Source: Apostichopus leukothele (lineage: Eukaryota > Echinodermata > Holothuroidea > Aspidochirotida > Stichopodidae). From it: a DNA stretch of 37,633 bases. This document shows, in pieces, positions 11,801 through 21,861 of this stretch. Each line of letters begins with the position of its first letter. Position 1 is the first letter of the stretch. The position numbers were made by a program, and so were the translations under genes. Location: assembly GCA_010014835.2 (NCBI GenBank), contig JAAAKB020000013.1, positions 1,217,616-1,255,248 on the forward strand. Direction: 5' to 3'. The notes beneath the pieces were generated by a model that saw only the letters and a list, made by a program, of their open reading frames with translations, did not search any database and was not told the DNA's origin.

Positions 11801-11915
11801 TTTAAATGATTTACCTGTTCTTTGTTGCTATGTGACTCTGGATGTTTTGATTGAAGAACTTCAACACCAATGGGATGCAGTTGGCAAACACTAGATGCTG
11901 GCTCATGAACTCAAA
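8590..11915 (-). CDS. STRIP1: Striatin-interacting protein (STRIP1/2, FAM40), C-terminal 248 aa
   Basis: Five exons join in frame (747 nt including TAA): 11915-11815, 10850-10784, 10467-10363, 9510-9306 and 8858-8590. STRIP proteins are core STRIPAK (striatin-PP2A phosphatase/kinase) scaffold subunits affecting cell shape, Hippo signalling and trafficking. Visible hallmarks of the STRIP C-terminal domain, in order, are CIPLVLKFFNQNI, FCWRN, LRILNKLTKWKHSRTM, MLVVFKSAPILKRALKVKQ, KVQTKYLGRQWRKSNMKTMS, KVRHRLNDDW and DARPWDFQAEECALR. The family is roughly 800-840 aa, so the first two thirds are missing; no further exon appears between 11916 and the N gap at 12173, and the known upstream parts are not seen beyond it. 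The C terminus ends DLLLKDNIIV, a few residues longer than the vertebrate ending I remember. Choice between STRIP1 and STRIP2 is not possible; most invertebrates have one gene. Confidence 0.93.
8887..9305 (-). other. STRIP intron sequence, nothing additional seen
   Basis: This lies within the intron between exons d and e (8859-9305). No additional exon, RNA or repeat was recognised. Confidence 0.6.
9306..9510 (-). CDS. STRIP1: STRIP exon d
   Basis: The acceptor ATTTCTCAG precedes ATGCTGG; the donor is GTAATT. It encodes 68 residues plus one base and is the most conserved segment of the family (KSAPILKRALKVKQ, KYLGRQWRKSNMKTMS, RHRLNDDW). Confidence 0.95.
9511..10362 (-). other. STRIP intron with unrecognised GC-richer patch
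   Basis: Intron between exons c and d. The part at about 9640-10000 is less AT-rich and open in two minus-strand frames without known similarity; it may be an old interspersed repeat. A 14-bp X-box-like motif (GTTACTATGGAAAC) is at 10169-10182. Confidence 0.45.
10363..10467 (-). CDS. STRIP1: STRIP exon c
   Basis: The acceptor TTTCCTAG precedes GAGGCTGG; the donor is GTGAGT. It encodes 35 residues, EAGDSEVFCWRNVF to KWKHSRTM, phase 0 at both ends. Confidence 0.92.
10784..10850 (-). CDS. STRIP1: STRIP exon b
   Basis: The acceptor TTTTTGTCAG precedes CATTC; the donor is GTATGT. It completes the split Ser and encodes IHLIDFPFCVIGDQPELTAD plus SL. Phase is consistent on both sides. Confidence 0.9.
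10851..11814 (-). other. STRIP intron, no additional gene seen
   Basis: Intron between exons a and b. It has a short AT dinucleotide run near 11210-11220 and a C-rich tract near 11742-11765. No further exon is recognised. Confidence 0.55.
11815..11915 (-). CDS. STRIP1: STRIP exon a (first visible)
   Basis: The acceptor TTTGTCAG precedes TTTGAGTTC and the donor is GTAAAT. The exon encodes 33 residues from FEFMSQHLVFANC to ATKN plus two bases of a split Ser codon. It begins in phase 0, so at least one upstream exon is missing. Confidence 0.9.
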
Positions 11916-12172
11916 CTGACAAAAAAAAATGTTGTATAAAGATTGTTAAGATTCTTTAGTTACCAAATGCATTTCAATAAGAATTCTTGACTCAACGCCT
12001 ACCAAAGGCTCCATTAAATGCAGTATTTTTGCTTTCTTCATAAAGCATTTAAAGATACTTTCTATTATTAAGTCTATAGTGGAAGTAGCATTTTATTTTG
12101 TTTTACTATTCCAATGTAATGTTGTTTCTTCTTTATGCAGATCTGTTGTTTTCTCGTCACTCCGCCTCTCTC

Positions 12173-12272
12173 NNNNNNNNNNNNNNNNNNNNNNNNNNNN
12201 NNNNNNNNNNNNNNNNNNNNNNNNNNNNNNNNNNNNNNNNNNNNNNNNNNNNNNNNNNNNNNNNNNNNNNNN
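12173..12272. other. Scaffold gap, 100 Ns
   Basis: Exactly 100 Ns, the usual placeholder for a gap of unknown length. Left of it the STRIP gene has lost its 5' exons; right of it the ARF-GEF gene has lost its 3' exons. A SINE-like tail starts on the first base to the right. Confidence 0.98.
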
Positions 12273-12349
12273 AGCGCCTTGAGCAGTGACTTTTGTCTAC
12301 TGATTTGGCGCTATATAAGTCTCATTTATTATTATTATTATTATTATTA
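12273..12349 (+). mobile_element. SINE-like 3' end with (ATT)n tail
   Basis: The sequence reads AGCGCCTTGAGCAGTGAC, then TTTGGCGCTATATAAG, then an (ATT)n tail (about 12325-12349). GCGC...GCGCTATATAA followed by ATT repeats is a familiar 3' end of SINE families in marine invertebrates. The 5' part is lost in the N gap, so the family cannot be named. Confidence 0.6.
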
Positions 12350-12937
12350 AACCATTACATGCCAGTAATGGTAATAAAAACGTATCTCAGGCACAGTAGA
12401 CGACTAGTCGCTAGGTGCTACAATTGTACCGCAGGGTCTCAGAAAAATATTTAAGATCTGGACATTTATTCCCTTGCATTTTGGATTGTGGTAAATAGCA
12501 AATATTTCTTTCAAAGTATTGCTAAAAAAAACTATGATTTTATTTGAAATTTATGTTTAACTCCCAAACTTTTTATGAACACATAATACCTTACTAATAG
12601 TAAACTCAGAGATAATCAAAGAGTAATTCCCCAAAAACAGCAACTCCGAAAAAACTAGGACAGACTTAAAAAGGTTACCAAATTCTCTAGACATTTTAAA
12701 AAGAGAGAGAGATAGTGCAGTTGTTGTGAGTAGACAGGGAATTGTGGAATCGAGGTACATAAGTCATAATCAGTTACAAGTTTCTCGTCCACAACAACAA
12801 AAATGTTTAGTATTTAGTTTTGCTTAATATTATTCTTACTATCATGCAAAATATAATGGATTCCTATTTCAAATGAAAACATATTAAAGGGAAATGTTAT
12901 GATGCTGTGCCACCATTGATCTGGTCACATGACCTAC
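12350..12937 (-). other. ARF-GEF intron next to the gap
   Basis: This follows the donor of the PH exon (GTAGGT at 12937-12932). I looked for the next PH segment and did not find it, so the exon lies in or beyond the gap. Confidence 0.5.
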
Positions 12938-13057
12938 CAGCAGCATGTCATTGAGTAGGAACACTTCTCTGATGTGTTTTTTATCTTTCTTGGTCGGATC
13001 GTTGATCTCCAAGAGACTACAGGAGCTGACCAGACGTCGATGAGGTTCTGCCAACAT
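12938..13057 (-). CDS. IQSEC1: ARF-GEF exon 5 visible: start of PH domain
   Basis: The acceptor CTTTGGTAG precedes ATGTTGGC; the donor is GTAGGT. It encodes 40 residues, [20 protein letters not shown] to [17 protein letters not shown] followed by a short loop and REVFLLND is the beginning of the atypical IQSEC PH domain. Confidence 0.9.
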
Positions 13058-16000
13058 CTACCAAAGTAGAACAAAACATTTACGATGGAATAATTGAAAT
13101 AATTAAAAAGAAATTTACCTTTTATTAAATTTCCTAATTTGTTCATGACAGCAGTCATTGTTCTAAGACACTGTAACTTGAACATGAATAGGTTCAATGT
13201 CTTCATAATATCGATACGATCAAAGTGTTGTAAGTTGAGATTAATTTCTCTTGTTTTGAAGCCAATGCTCTGATTCATCTACGGATATGATAATTTCCTC
13301 CGCGTTGATAGACTACCCTGAAAAGACAGTCTAGAGATTGGTTGAAAATGTTGCAAAGCATTTTGTGAAAGTGGGCTAACACGGTGCAAACTAATTATGT
13401 TATTAAGAACCCAGCATGGTAACCATGGAAATGGAACTATACATGATGCGTTTGTATACAATACATGTATGATCTGCTGTTCGGCTATTGACTTACTATT
13501 TCTGTTGGGAGGTTAGTGATATCTAGTAGCTACAAAACGAACATAGATATTGAACTCTCATGCCTCCATTATTTGAAACTGAATGGCACATTTTCCTCTC
13601 ACAAGAAATTGAAGAGGGAACTTTTGCCACTTGCAGGCTAAGATATTTGAAAAATCCTTTCTAATTGTACAACAAAACTGATGTGATTTTTAGCAGATTA
13701 GGTACTACCTCTACGACAGCTTCTAACTTTAAACTTAAGAGGGACTTAATATGTTTGTTTGACATCTGTTGCCGATTTAAAAAAAAAAGAACTATTAGAT
13801 AAAAGGCAAGATATCTCTTAAAGTAGCCATTTTGGGATGAATGTGTGAATGCACCCTCCATGTGCAAAGCAAATCATAATATGAAATACCATTTGTGCAG
13901 AAATGTGTCTATACAATTTATAAAAATAATTGATATACACACATAGAAACTAATCATAACCTGAAATAAGTTAGAAATAAAATGTAGCAAAGTTATCTCC
14001 ATTTGTTTTCCATTAATTTATGTAATCATAAAAAATGTAAACAGGAAAAGATACTGGTTACTGATGACATAATTGTCAAAAATGTTTCATAAAAGTACTT
14101 TTATATCAACGCAACCCTTCTACTTCTCTGAAGTAGCAGTTACGCACATCCTGTTGTCTGACAGAGATCTACGCAATCCTTAGTACCAAGTAACACCCTA
14201 CACAGATAAAAAAACACAACACTGACGAACTTTTCTCAATTACCTGCAGGAAGTTTGCAGGAAACACGCCTGTGAAAACTGCAGTCATGGCTGACAAGGT
14301 CATCAGCATATAGGCTAGAAAGTCAATTAATGGTCACCGATGCTGATACCAGGAATAATCATGTTTATATCTGAACTCACTAAGCACTGTCAAATTTGTA
14401 ACTGTGTGATTCAACATTCTTCTGGGAATGATTCGGCTGAGTCAGGACTTGCAGGAAAGAACCTTTGCATACTTGAGCAAGTCTAGGATTGCCTTCATAA
14501 ACTTTGTGACGCAATATGTGAACACATCGAGTGTGAAAAGTGGTCACTGATAACAACTAGGAGTGGCTTAAGGAGGAAATATAACAAGTCTCCTTCACTG
14601 AGACCTGTTATCTTTTATTCTGAGCTTAGTTCTCCTCCCGAGAGGGTGGTACTGCCAGGTCTGAGGGCAGCCTCCTAGTATTCTACGCTTCTCCTTGTCA
14701 TAGTATTTAATAGAGTTTTCACTCTGTAAATACTGGCTGTCTTCTTTACCCTTACGTATATCTTGTAATAACTAATACTAGTCTGTTCTTCTTAATAAAT
14801 TTTCTGCTAACCTGCAGGATCTTGATCAGGCTTGCCTCCCCCCCCCTGCCCCCGACACTATTATCATGTGTTACCCTTTAGTCACACACTGGAGCAAACT
14901 ATGGCTATGCTTGATACCTAATCACTCTCTACAATAAAAGACTAAGTCATGCGAATGTAAGCATCAAGGTAAAGGAATTTGTACAAATGCAACAAGAGTG
15001 CTGCACGATTTAAAGATGTCATATAACAGACTTTTTGTAAGATCAATAATGCATTCATTATTGCCTGCTGTTAAAATGCACCCTGGGATTGGTAGAGTAA
15101 TCCAAACCATGTTAAGTGATGGTAGTGACACTGCACTGTATTCACAGCTGAACTGTGTGGAAGGACGATAAGACCAGTTGTCATGTCAACATCATGCAGT
15201 ACTGGCACTTTAGGTTCAGTGTGGTAGGACGATATGACCATTTACTAAGCTTACATCATGCAGGTACCACTAACACTTAAGGTCCGGTGTGGTAGGGCGA
15301 TATGACATGTTGTTGCACCAACATTTGTAGTACAGGTACCACTAACGCTTAAAGGTCCAGTGCGGTAGGTCAATATGACATTTGTTGCACCAACACCATG
15401 CAGTACAGGTACCACTTACGCTTAAGGTGCAGTGTGGCAGGGCGATATGACCAATGGCTGTACTTACACCGGTGTTCTTTTGTTTTTTTTGTCAACTATA
15501 GAGTGACCACTAGCACAATGTAGGTGTATGATACCAATATGATGATTGGTTAAACCAAGATTCCAACAACTTGAAATTGATAGCTTTGCCATTGTATTAA
15601 AAATGATTGCACCACAGACTTTCTTACACCTGGTCGTAATAAATATTTCCCAGCTACATAATAAATCAAACAGTTAATGATGACTAATACTATGTTGTAT
15701 GTATGAGTGTAGCCCTTTGCAGGAGGCACACTGCTGTTTCAACCTACCGGTCTCTCTCCGATGACACTTCTCTCTAGTCTGATGACGGTGTTGGTGTGAT
15801 CCTCAGCAGGTTGATAAGGTTTCTGTTTGATCCGCATATAAATTCCCTCTAGGTATTCCCTATCCACATCACAGTTATCGTCGATACCTGAAAAACAGAA
15901 ACATCGATAATGTAGTTACATAAATAAAAGAAATAAACAGGGAAAACTGACAGGGAAATTATAAATAATGGAAAAGAGCAGAGAAACTCTTGGATAGAAC

Positions 16001-19000
16001 GGAATTGGAATCGGTGACTTCTGGGTTACAAGCCCAGCGCTTAACACTGTCTAAGCTATCGAGCCATTGGTTGGTGGCAAAGACATGGCTACCTAGGGGT
16101 ATTAAAGTAAAATAACACCACAAAAGGAGAAAGAGACCTTATCTATGTAGAATTCTGGTGAAAGATAATACTAACATTTTTCCTGCATCAAGAATATTGA
16201 AAGTGTTACTGTTTTTTTATTTTTTCATGTTTAGGTTATCTTTGAGCCACCAGGATTGTTCACTACGAAACAACTAGTAGAACTCTTCCTTCAATCTGCT
16301 CCCATTCCTCTCCTAATATCACCACTTACATGTCTCAACACAACTGTCGCACTCTGGCTGTAGTGTGCCTACCTTCAGTTCTGTTTGAGATGAGTAACTA
16401 GTTCATTTATGAATATCCAAACCAGGGAAGTGCCTCATATGTCTGTCACACATAAAGGTAATTTATACTATTTTTTTCATTCCACAGATTTTAATGTAGC
16501 AGGCACTGTCAAAGAGATTAGCAAGTCGAAACCTGTCTGAGGGCAGACTTCGTTATCATCGCTACGGACAGAGAACCCATTAACTCTACTGAAGGAACTA
16601 TTTGTCCTTCCAGAGCATCCTATAAAGATCATCAAAGACAATACCTGTCCCTGATTGGTCAATTATGACCCTTTCCAACAACCTATTTATTGCCAAAGAG
16701 ATGGAATGGCCTCGTTAATACATGGAATTGTATCCTCTTTGAGATCTTCAAAACCGGACCACGCTGCCGGAAGACGGTAATGTAAAAGACACCGTATACT
16801 CCAGCAGCAACGATGAAAAGATGGTTATTAGAGAGCAAAAGTCGCTAAACCACAGAGGGTAAATTTTATCATAAATCACTTCAACAGACGAGACAAAGAT
16901 GCGTGGAAATTAATTAGGGTAAAATCTGAGAATCTGAGGAAGTCGATAAAACACTATGGAAGAGAAAGGTTGGGCATATTGTCGAGGCGAAAGAGAAACA
17001 AAATGTTGGACAATGATTTAGAAAGAGTTTGACGTTATCGTTTCATGAAATTCAAAATTTTGATGAACTATTGAACGGACGGTGAGAAGCATAGATTACT
17101 GGTTGAGTTGGCTGGAATGTTGACTGGTCAAACAACTACTGCCTGATACTTACCAGATAAATTTTTAATAAAATCATCTAGCTTCATTCTCCTTTCTGCT
17201 TTAACATTTGGACTGTGGAGGTCGGTGTTCAGCATGATTATAGCAAAAGCCAGGATGAAGAACGTGTCCGCGCTGCGGAAATTCCTGATGGCGTCTGTAT
17301 TGCACACGCAGTACCGCTGAGAGAAAGCCTGTGTGGGATATCAAGGAATACAGGTGAAAGGTCAAATCACTGTCCGTCAGTAACGACACGGGCTAGTCAC
17401 TTTTATGTAACCATTATATAATATGACATGACATCACATGCACTGCAGCGATTTTCTACGTACCCCCCTCCCCCAAAGAAAAAAACCCAGGGTAAATGTA
17501 TTTATGTCTCACATAAATTTTCACTTTACCATTTTCACAAATATTGTTCATAAATATATTCCCTTCCTTTTGTATCTTCATTAAATTCCAGGAAATGGTA
17601 TAGAATTCTTTACAAGGAAAAAACTTCACAATTTTTGTAAAATGGAAAGTAACATGAATTTCGAAACCCGCAGAATCCTATGGTGAGCATGCATGGTTTG
17701 AGATCATGCAATATTTTTCACTCATCGCTAGTATCAGATAAATATGAACTGAAACTGTAAGTACTTCATATAGCGTGTCAAATCAGAGGTTATAATAAAA
17801 TCCCCTAATCATGATGGAATTTCGACGTTTTCAAACTTTCAAACAAAAGCGAGAGCTACTACAAAAGACAATTATGTCAAGTTTCCGAATAAACGATGTA
17901 GAAACAACTTTTGATTTGACTCTAGGCAAACACCCAACACTTCCCACAACAAGACACAATGTTTCTTCCATAGCTATTGCGACTGTGTTTAATACTAGTT
18001 TGCACATTACGCGTTGAATCTGCTTTATCAACACTTTGTTGAAGAAATAACTTGATCTCTGTAAGTTCTGAATACATCGAGAAGAGTAAATAATGCCTCA
18101 TTTCACAATTCAATAAAAATTGGTCGCACGATTTTCAATAAATTAGCCATAATGGAATGACTAAATTTCCGCTCACGTGATAATCACCAAGAAGTTTCTT
18201 CAATTGATTTTGCAAGAATTTACGTTAATGTCCTATCAGAGGTACTTATTACATGATAACTTCAAAAAGAAAAACTATAAATGTTCACTATTGCAAATTA
18301 TTCACATATACAAACCACTGACATATATATACATACACACTGTTTTGAAACTGTTCGTCTCTTACAACTTATTTTAACAGATCTTACGAATAAATCCCAC
18401 TTTTTTTTTATGATGACAGAGAATAACATAAACTTGATCCATTCCAAAAGTCAGAGATTGATCCGCTAACTAATATCCATTTATAATTGGTCTCTCTCTT
18501 GTGTTTCCCTGGACGCTACATATGATATAACTAAATACTCATTCATTTTCCTCTGTCATCTGTTCTAGTCACCTTCACTGATTAAGATTTTTACCTTGAT
18601 CAATTTAGCCCCCCGGAAGACATACTTATATAGCAATCCTTCACTTCCAATGCAACATTTCAATAGTTACAGAGCTGTGCTTATCAAATAAACTTGTCTC
18701 TTTCACTGTATATTATACCTTTAGCACCCCCCCCCCCCCATTACACTTACACCTCTCTAAATGGAGATGAGTGAAACAATACTTTCTGCCATACAAGCAC
18801 AATTATACAGGTCAAGTGTCCAGTATTAAACCAGTTCAAGACCCCAAGTGACGTTGGCAAGTGCCAATCATTTTCGTCACATGCGGTGTCAGAAGTGGGA
18901 TCTACATCTAAGCCAAGAGTAGTCTCATTTTCCATTTTGCCCACATTGAGAAGCCAACCCGTTTTTATATCTAATGATCATTAATGACGAAATGTCGTCT

Positions 19001-21861
19001 GTTTAACACTTCCTGACTTTCATTTTCCTTTCCGTGAAAGGAAACTCAATCACAGAATGATTTGTTGAAGGGCAATTTTTTCTGAGGTTAAGCATCTCTA
19101 TGCCGAATTTTACTCTTTGCCGATTCTCATCATTCGGTGCAGTATCTCTTCCTTCAAGTGTCTAACAATTTTCTCACCTCCACCAATCGTTCAATTTTTT
19201 GAGCCTCTCCTGGCATCCTGAAAGTTGACTGAAACTTCCTCAGGGCCTCATCTACGGGAAGACCTTTGAAGTTCATTTCTGCCACATAGCATCTGAGAAA
19301 AGAAAAACAAACAGAAAAATAAAAATATTGTGCAGGGAATATTTGTAAAATATCACCTGGTTTGCCAATCAAAATGCAGCCATCAATCAGCCCCAAGGAA
19401 TCAGCCTGTTGTTAACAGGGTTAATTGAGGTTATAATTGCATCTTGTTTTTGAAAGATAAATCTATCTTAATCACCCTTGCAGACTATTCAGGAAGGATA
19501 GGTTTAGTGTGTATGTGTGTGTGTGTGGATTCATTGGTTACCAGAGAAGAAAGTTGACTGGCATTAATGAGTATTCCATGCTCCAGTGGTTTTGTATGAT
19601 CTACCTTATAGCACAAACATATTAACTGAAATAATTTTGTTTGTATTGTATTGTATATTTGTTTTTGTGCAACTGCAATGCTAGCACCATCCATACAGGA
19701 TTTAATGCTCAATGTTATTGCACAGTTTTTGTCAATTATTTTGTTGCCCCCCTCAGAATTTGCCTACTTGGCAGCCAATAGATTGCCAGACAACCTCAAC
19801 CAATGAGCAATGTTTTTGAGCTCAGAATGATGCTATGTTACATCTACAGGTCAGTCGGACACTCTTGTTGCTGTGCTCTGTTCCAGTTTACATTGTGAAC
19901 CCTGAAACCATCCACCTAAATCTAACCCAATCTCTGTATAATAACTAGGTCTTAGGTGAGTGTGTTGATTGTATTCGAATGAAATACATATCAATCAAAA
20001 CTACAGTATGAAATGTTTCCTCAAATGTTAATGAGGGCGGTATTGAAGAACTTATCATAGACTCCGGATGTGTGACCTAATTAATTGGCTTCGGCTTTGA
20101 GTACAACGCGTTTCTGTATGCTGCCCTGTCGGACCAACCTATAAACCGTAACAGTAATTACCGACTTTGCGATCGGCGTTATAGTCGTTGCCGACTTTGC
20201 AATCCGCTGTCCCCCTCACAATCATGCAAAGGTCTGTAAGAGTGACTACATATTTTCACCTTTCGGGAAACAAAATAAGAAGCTGTAGATACAAAGGTAA
20301 CAACAGGAGTTGACATGACTGAGGACATAAACTTTTGCCAAGAAAGGGATTGAGGCCAATTAGACTGCACGCAAAGCAGGATGTCTCATCAAGGCTTCCC
20401 CCTTCTGATGGAAAACTCATCGATTCACAAAGTCTGTAACTACTATAAGGAGGAACTATCATAAATAGGAAGAATCCTTTGAGACTTAAAAGACAGGACT
20501 ATAGAAAGGGAAAGCTTTAGACAATGCATGCCCTACATCATGGAGGAAGTGAAAACACTTAACGATGTCAGATTTTATAATTAAACTATATATAACTAAA
20601 GTTAGACTATAATCATTGTATTAAGTAATCAATAGTAATATATTATGTACATTGTGTGTGTTGTTTGCGGGAGGCATTTGCAATCCTTTTGGTAATATAA
20701 TATAAACACAAAAACTGTTCCATCAACAACTTTGAAGGAATTATTACTGTTTTAGGAATATCTAATTCATAAGATATTCATGATTTTGTGGCAATCTTGG
20801 CATCAATTTTAGATGGTGACCTGTAAACTGGGCAGGACGGTCTTCACTGGATGTTGGTATGGTCATGTCATGGATTCGTTCAGTCTCACCAAATACTTTG
20901 TTCCTTTAATGACTGGGAAGTAAACAGCTATTTCTGTGAATGCATAGCATACCGTATCGTACGTAAGTTATTCCAAAATGTCAAATGACAATGTATTCTT
21001 GGAATGAAAAACCTCCCACTCAGCATATTTTTGGATCGATCACAATCAACAACAGGACAAACCAGTGTTTAATGAGGATCAGGGGAGAGTGAAAAGACAA
21101 ACAGACCGTAGTAACTACGTAGGCAATGTCGCAAAAAAAAAGGTTTCCGACTAATCCGACAACTTTGTGCGTGGTTTGATGCTAATACCCCGACACGCAA
21201 TAGCCCTGATACAACTTGATTCATTTCCTGAAATCCTTCCTCGGTACCACTAACGGTGAAGGCCTAAAAGCCTTTACTTCCTTTCGTGGTTATACCACAA
21301 TAGCGTATTTACCATCAGGTCCAAGGTAAATGGTACTTAGAAGCACAAATCAACTGATAACAGTATAGCACTCTTTATCAAAAATTAATGTATTTGCATT
21401 ATGAGTATATTCATATTCACAAAATAGTCATAGCAACTTGCTTTGTTTGTGCTGAATATTCAAATTTTATAACAGACTCTCAATGACCACTTTCTGTCCC
21501 ATCTGAAATGATAGCCCTGTGTCAAGATCTGACAGTTTCGTCCTCACCACTCCCTCCTCCTCATATCTCAAACCAATCCCACTCCCTCACCTCCAACCCC
21601 CCTCACCTCCTCCCTCCACCCTCCTCCCTTTACTTAGACTGCTTGTGAATTAAAGGCGATCAGGGATTCCATATCTCAGATCAGAATAGATTTACTTACT
21701 CTAAGACCATCATGTTGAAATCTTTCTGTAAATTTCCCAGATATTCTCCGATCTTCTGTTTGCAGAAACCGGAATGAGTTAGCAAGAATTTGGCCACTTC
21801 GTTGGGAGAGTTGTCTAAGAATTTGTTTTCCACCAGAAATTTGATACCCTTCTCTGGTTTC
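12938..21861 (-). CDS. IQSEC1: IQSEC/BRAG-type ARF-GEF: Sec7 plus start of PH, internal fragment
   Basis: Five exons join in frame to 237 codons: 21861-21700, 19292-19178, 17328-17154, 15887-15748 and 13057-12938. IQSEC (BRAG; fly schizo/loner) proteins activate ARF GTPases, mainly ARF6, at the membrane. The Sec7 domain runs from [19 protein letters not shown] through [30 protein letters not shown] (the catalytic glutamate is in PGEAQ), [23 protein letters not shown] and [14 protein letters not shown]. The PH domain then starts [26 protein letters not shown] and the KPEKGI entry fit IQSEC better than cytohesin or EFA6. The IQ motif and N terminus (beyond 22929) and the rest of PH and the C terminus (before 12938) are absent, so neither gene end is here. 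The paralog number is arbitrary; an invertebrate normally has one gene. Confidence 0.9.
13497..13529 (-). CDS. Candidate 33-nt in-frame microexon in the Sec7-PH linker
   Basis: A 33-nt open segment ([11 protein letters not shown]) has an acceptor TTTTGTAG and a consensus donor GTAAGT, and both its ends are phase 0, matching the phases of the flanking exons (15748 and 13057). Including it would add 11 residues between VIGERP and MLAEPHRR. Vertebrate IQSEC2, as I recall it, also has a longer linker at this point than IQSEC1. No transcript evidence, so this may be chance. Confidence 0.3.
15150..15460. repeat. Minisatellite, 64-73 bp unit, about 4.5 copies
   Basis: Five occurrences of a GTGTGGTAGGACGATATGAC-like core (near 15155, 15219, 15287, 15361 and 15432) are spaced 64-73 bp. 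Between them recur CACCAACATCATGCAG, TACAGGTACCACTAACGCTT and AAGGTCCAG. Copies differ by substitutions and small indels. It lies in an ARF-GEF intron. Confidence 0.88.
15748..15887 (-). CDS. IQSEC1: ARF-GEF exon 4 visible: Sec7 end and linker
   Basis: The acceptor CTGTTTTTCAG precedes GTATCGAC; the donor is GTAGGT. It completes Gly and encodes [20 protein letters not shown] to [11 protein letters not shown]. This corresponds to the '...D.PR..L.GIYERI...EDH...' stretch of IQSEC proteins. Confidence 0.9.
15888..17153 (-). other. ARF-GEF intron, contains a tRNA-like relic
   Basis: Apart from the tRNA-derived piece at 15993-16065, nothing is recognised. An open frame at 16477-16662 (-) has no known similarity. 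Confidence 0.55.
15993..16065 (-). mobile_element. tRNA-Thr-like relic (probable SINE head)
   Basis: The minus strand reads GGCTCGATAGCTTAGACAGT, then GTTAAGCGCTGGGCTTGTAA, then CCCAGAAGTCACCGATTCCA. The D-arm/A-box region (TAGCTTAGACAGT) and a perfect anticodon stem (CTGGG/CCCAG) with loop CTTGTAA (anticodon TGT, Thr) are clear. The T-arm is degenerate (GATTCCAATTCC instead of GGTTCGAATCC) and the acceptor stem does not pair. It is therefore not a functional tRNA gene, but a tRNA-derived SINE head or a decayed copy. Confidence 0.6.
17154..17328 (-). CDS. IQSEC1: ARF-GEF exon 3 visible: Sec7 ARF-binding groove
   Basis: The acceptor CCACACAG precedes GCTTTCTC; the donor is GTAAGT. It encodes [12 protein letters not shown] to DDFIKNLS plus one base. 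[20 protein letters not shown] is the signature of Sec7 motif 2. Confidence 0.95.
17329..19177 (-). other. ARF-GEF intron, no additional gene seen
   Basis: AT-rich intron with a C homopolymer near 18726-18739. Short open frames at 17811-18113 on both strands overlap one another and resemble no family. Confidence 0.55.
19178..19292 (-). CDS. IQSEC1: ARF-GEF exon 2 visible: Sec7 catalytic glutamate
   Basis: The acceptor CTTTTCTCAG precedes ATGCTATG; the donor is GTGAGA. It encodes 38 residues ending [15 protein letters not shown]. The Glu in PGEAQ is the conserved Sec7 'glutamic finger', so exchange activity is expected. Confidence 0.93.
19293..21699 (-). other. ARF-GEF intron with simple repeats
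   Basis: It includes a TG-rich run (about 19507-19528), two copies of CCGACTTTGC(G/A)AT near 20160 and 20189, and a C-rich tract at 21541-21628 (G-rich on the transcribed strand). No other exon was recognised. Confidence 0.55.
21597..21628 (-). other. G-rich, potential G-quadruplex tract in ARF-GEF intron
   Basis: On the minus (coding) strand this reads as G-runs of 3, 3, 3 and 6 separated by short linkers rich in GGA. It begins about 70 nt downstream of the donor of exon 21700-21861. Intronic G-runs near a donor commonly act as splicing enhancers (hnRNP H/F), but that role is inferred. Confidence 0.5.
21700..21861 (-). CDS. IQSEC1: ARF-GEF exon 1 visible: Sec7 N-terminal part
   Basis: The acceptor ACTTTACAG precedes GAAACCAG; the donor is GTAAGT. 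One leading base completes a codon from a missing upstream exon. It encodes 53 residues, [11 protein letters not shown] to DFNMMVL, plus two bases of a split Glu codon. Confidence 0.92.

Larger units (their letters stand above)
13058..15747 (-). other. ARF-GEF intron (Sec7-PH linker)
   Basis: About 2.7 kb. It contains the candidate microexon and the 15150-15460 minisatellite. A GC-richer patch at about 14560-14720 with a C-run near 14840 is unassigned. No independent gene is recognised. Confidence 0.6.

Noticed and set aside
14244-14314. Candidate ARF-GEF exon with TTTCTAG acceptor and GTAATT donor
   Set aside because: Its 71-nt length would shift the frame between two exons that already join in phase 0, and no frame resembles the family.
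14560-14860. Possible solo LTR (GC-richer block, AATAAA near its right end)
   Set aside because: No matching second LTR, no clear TG...CA termini and no target-site duplication seen.
15993-16065. Functional tRNA-Thr(TGT) gene
   Set aside because: T-arm and acceptor stem do not pair; only the D-arm and anticodon arm are convincing.
8590-21861. A single fused Sec7-PH-STRIP gene on the minus strand
   Set aside because: The two parts are split by a 100-N gap, the PH domain is incomplete before it, and no such fusion is known to me. Two separate truncated genes explain the data better.
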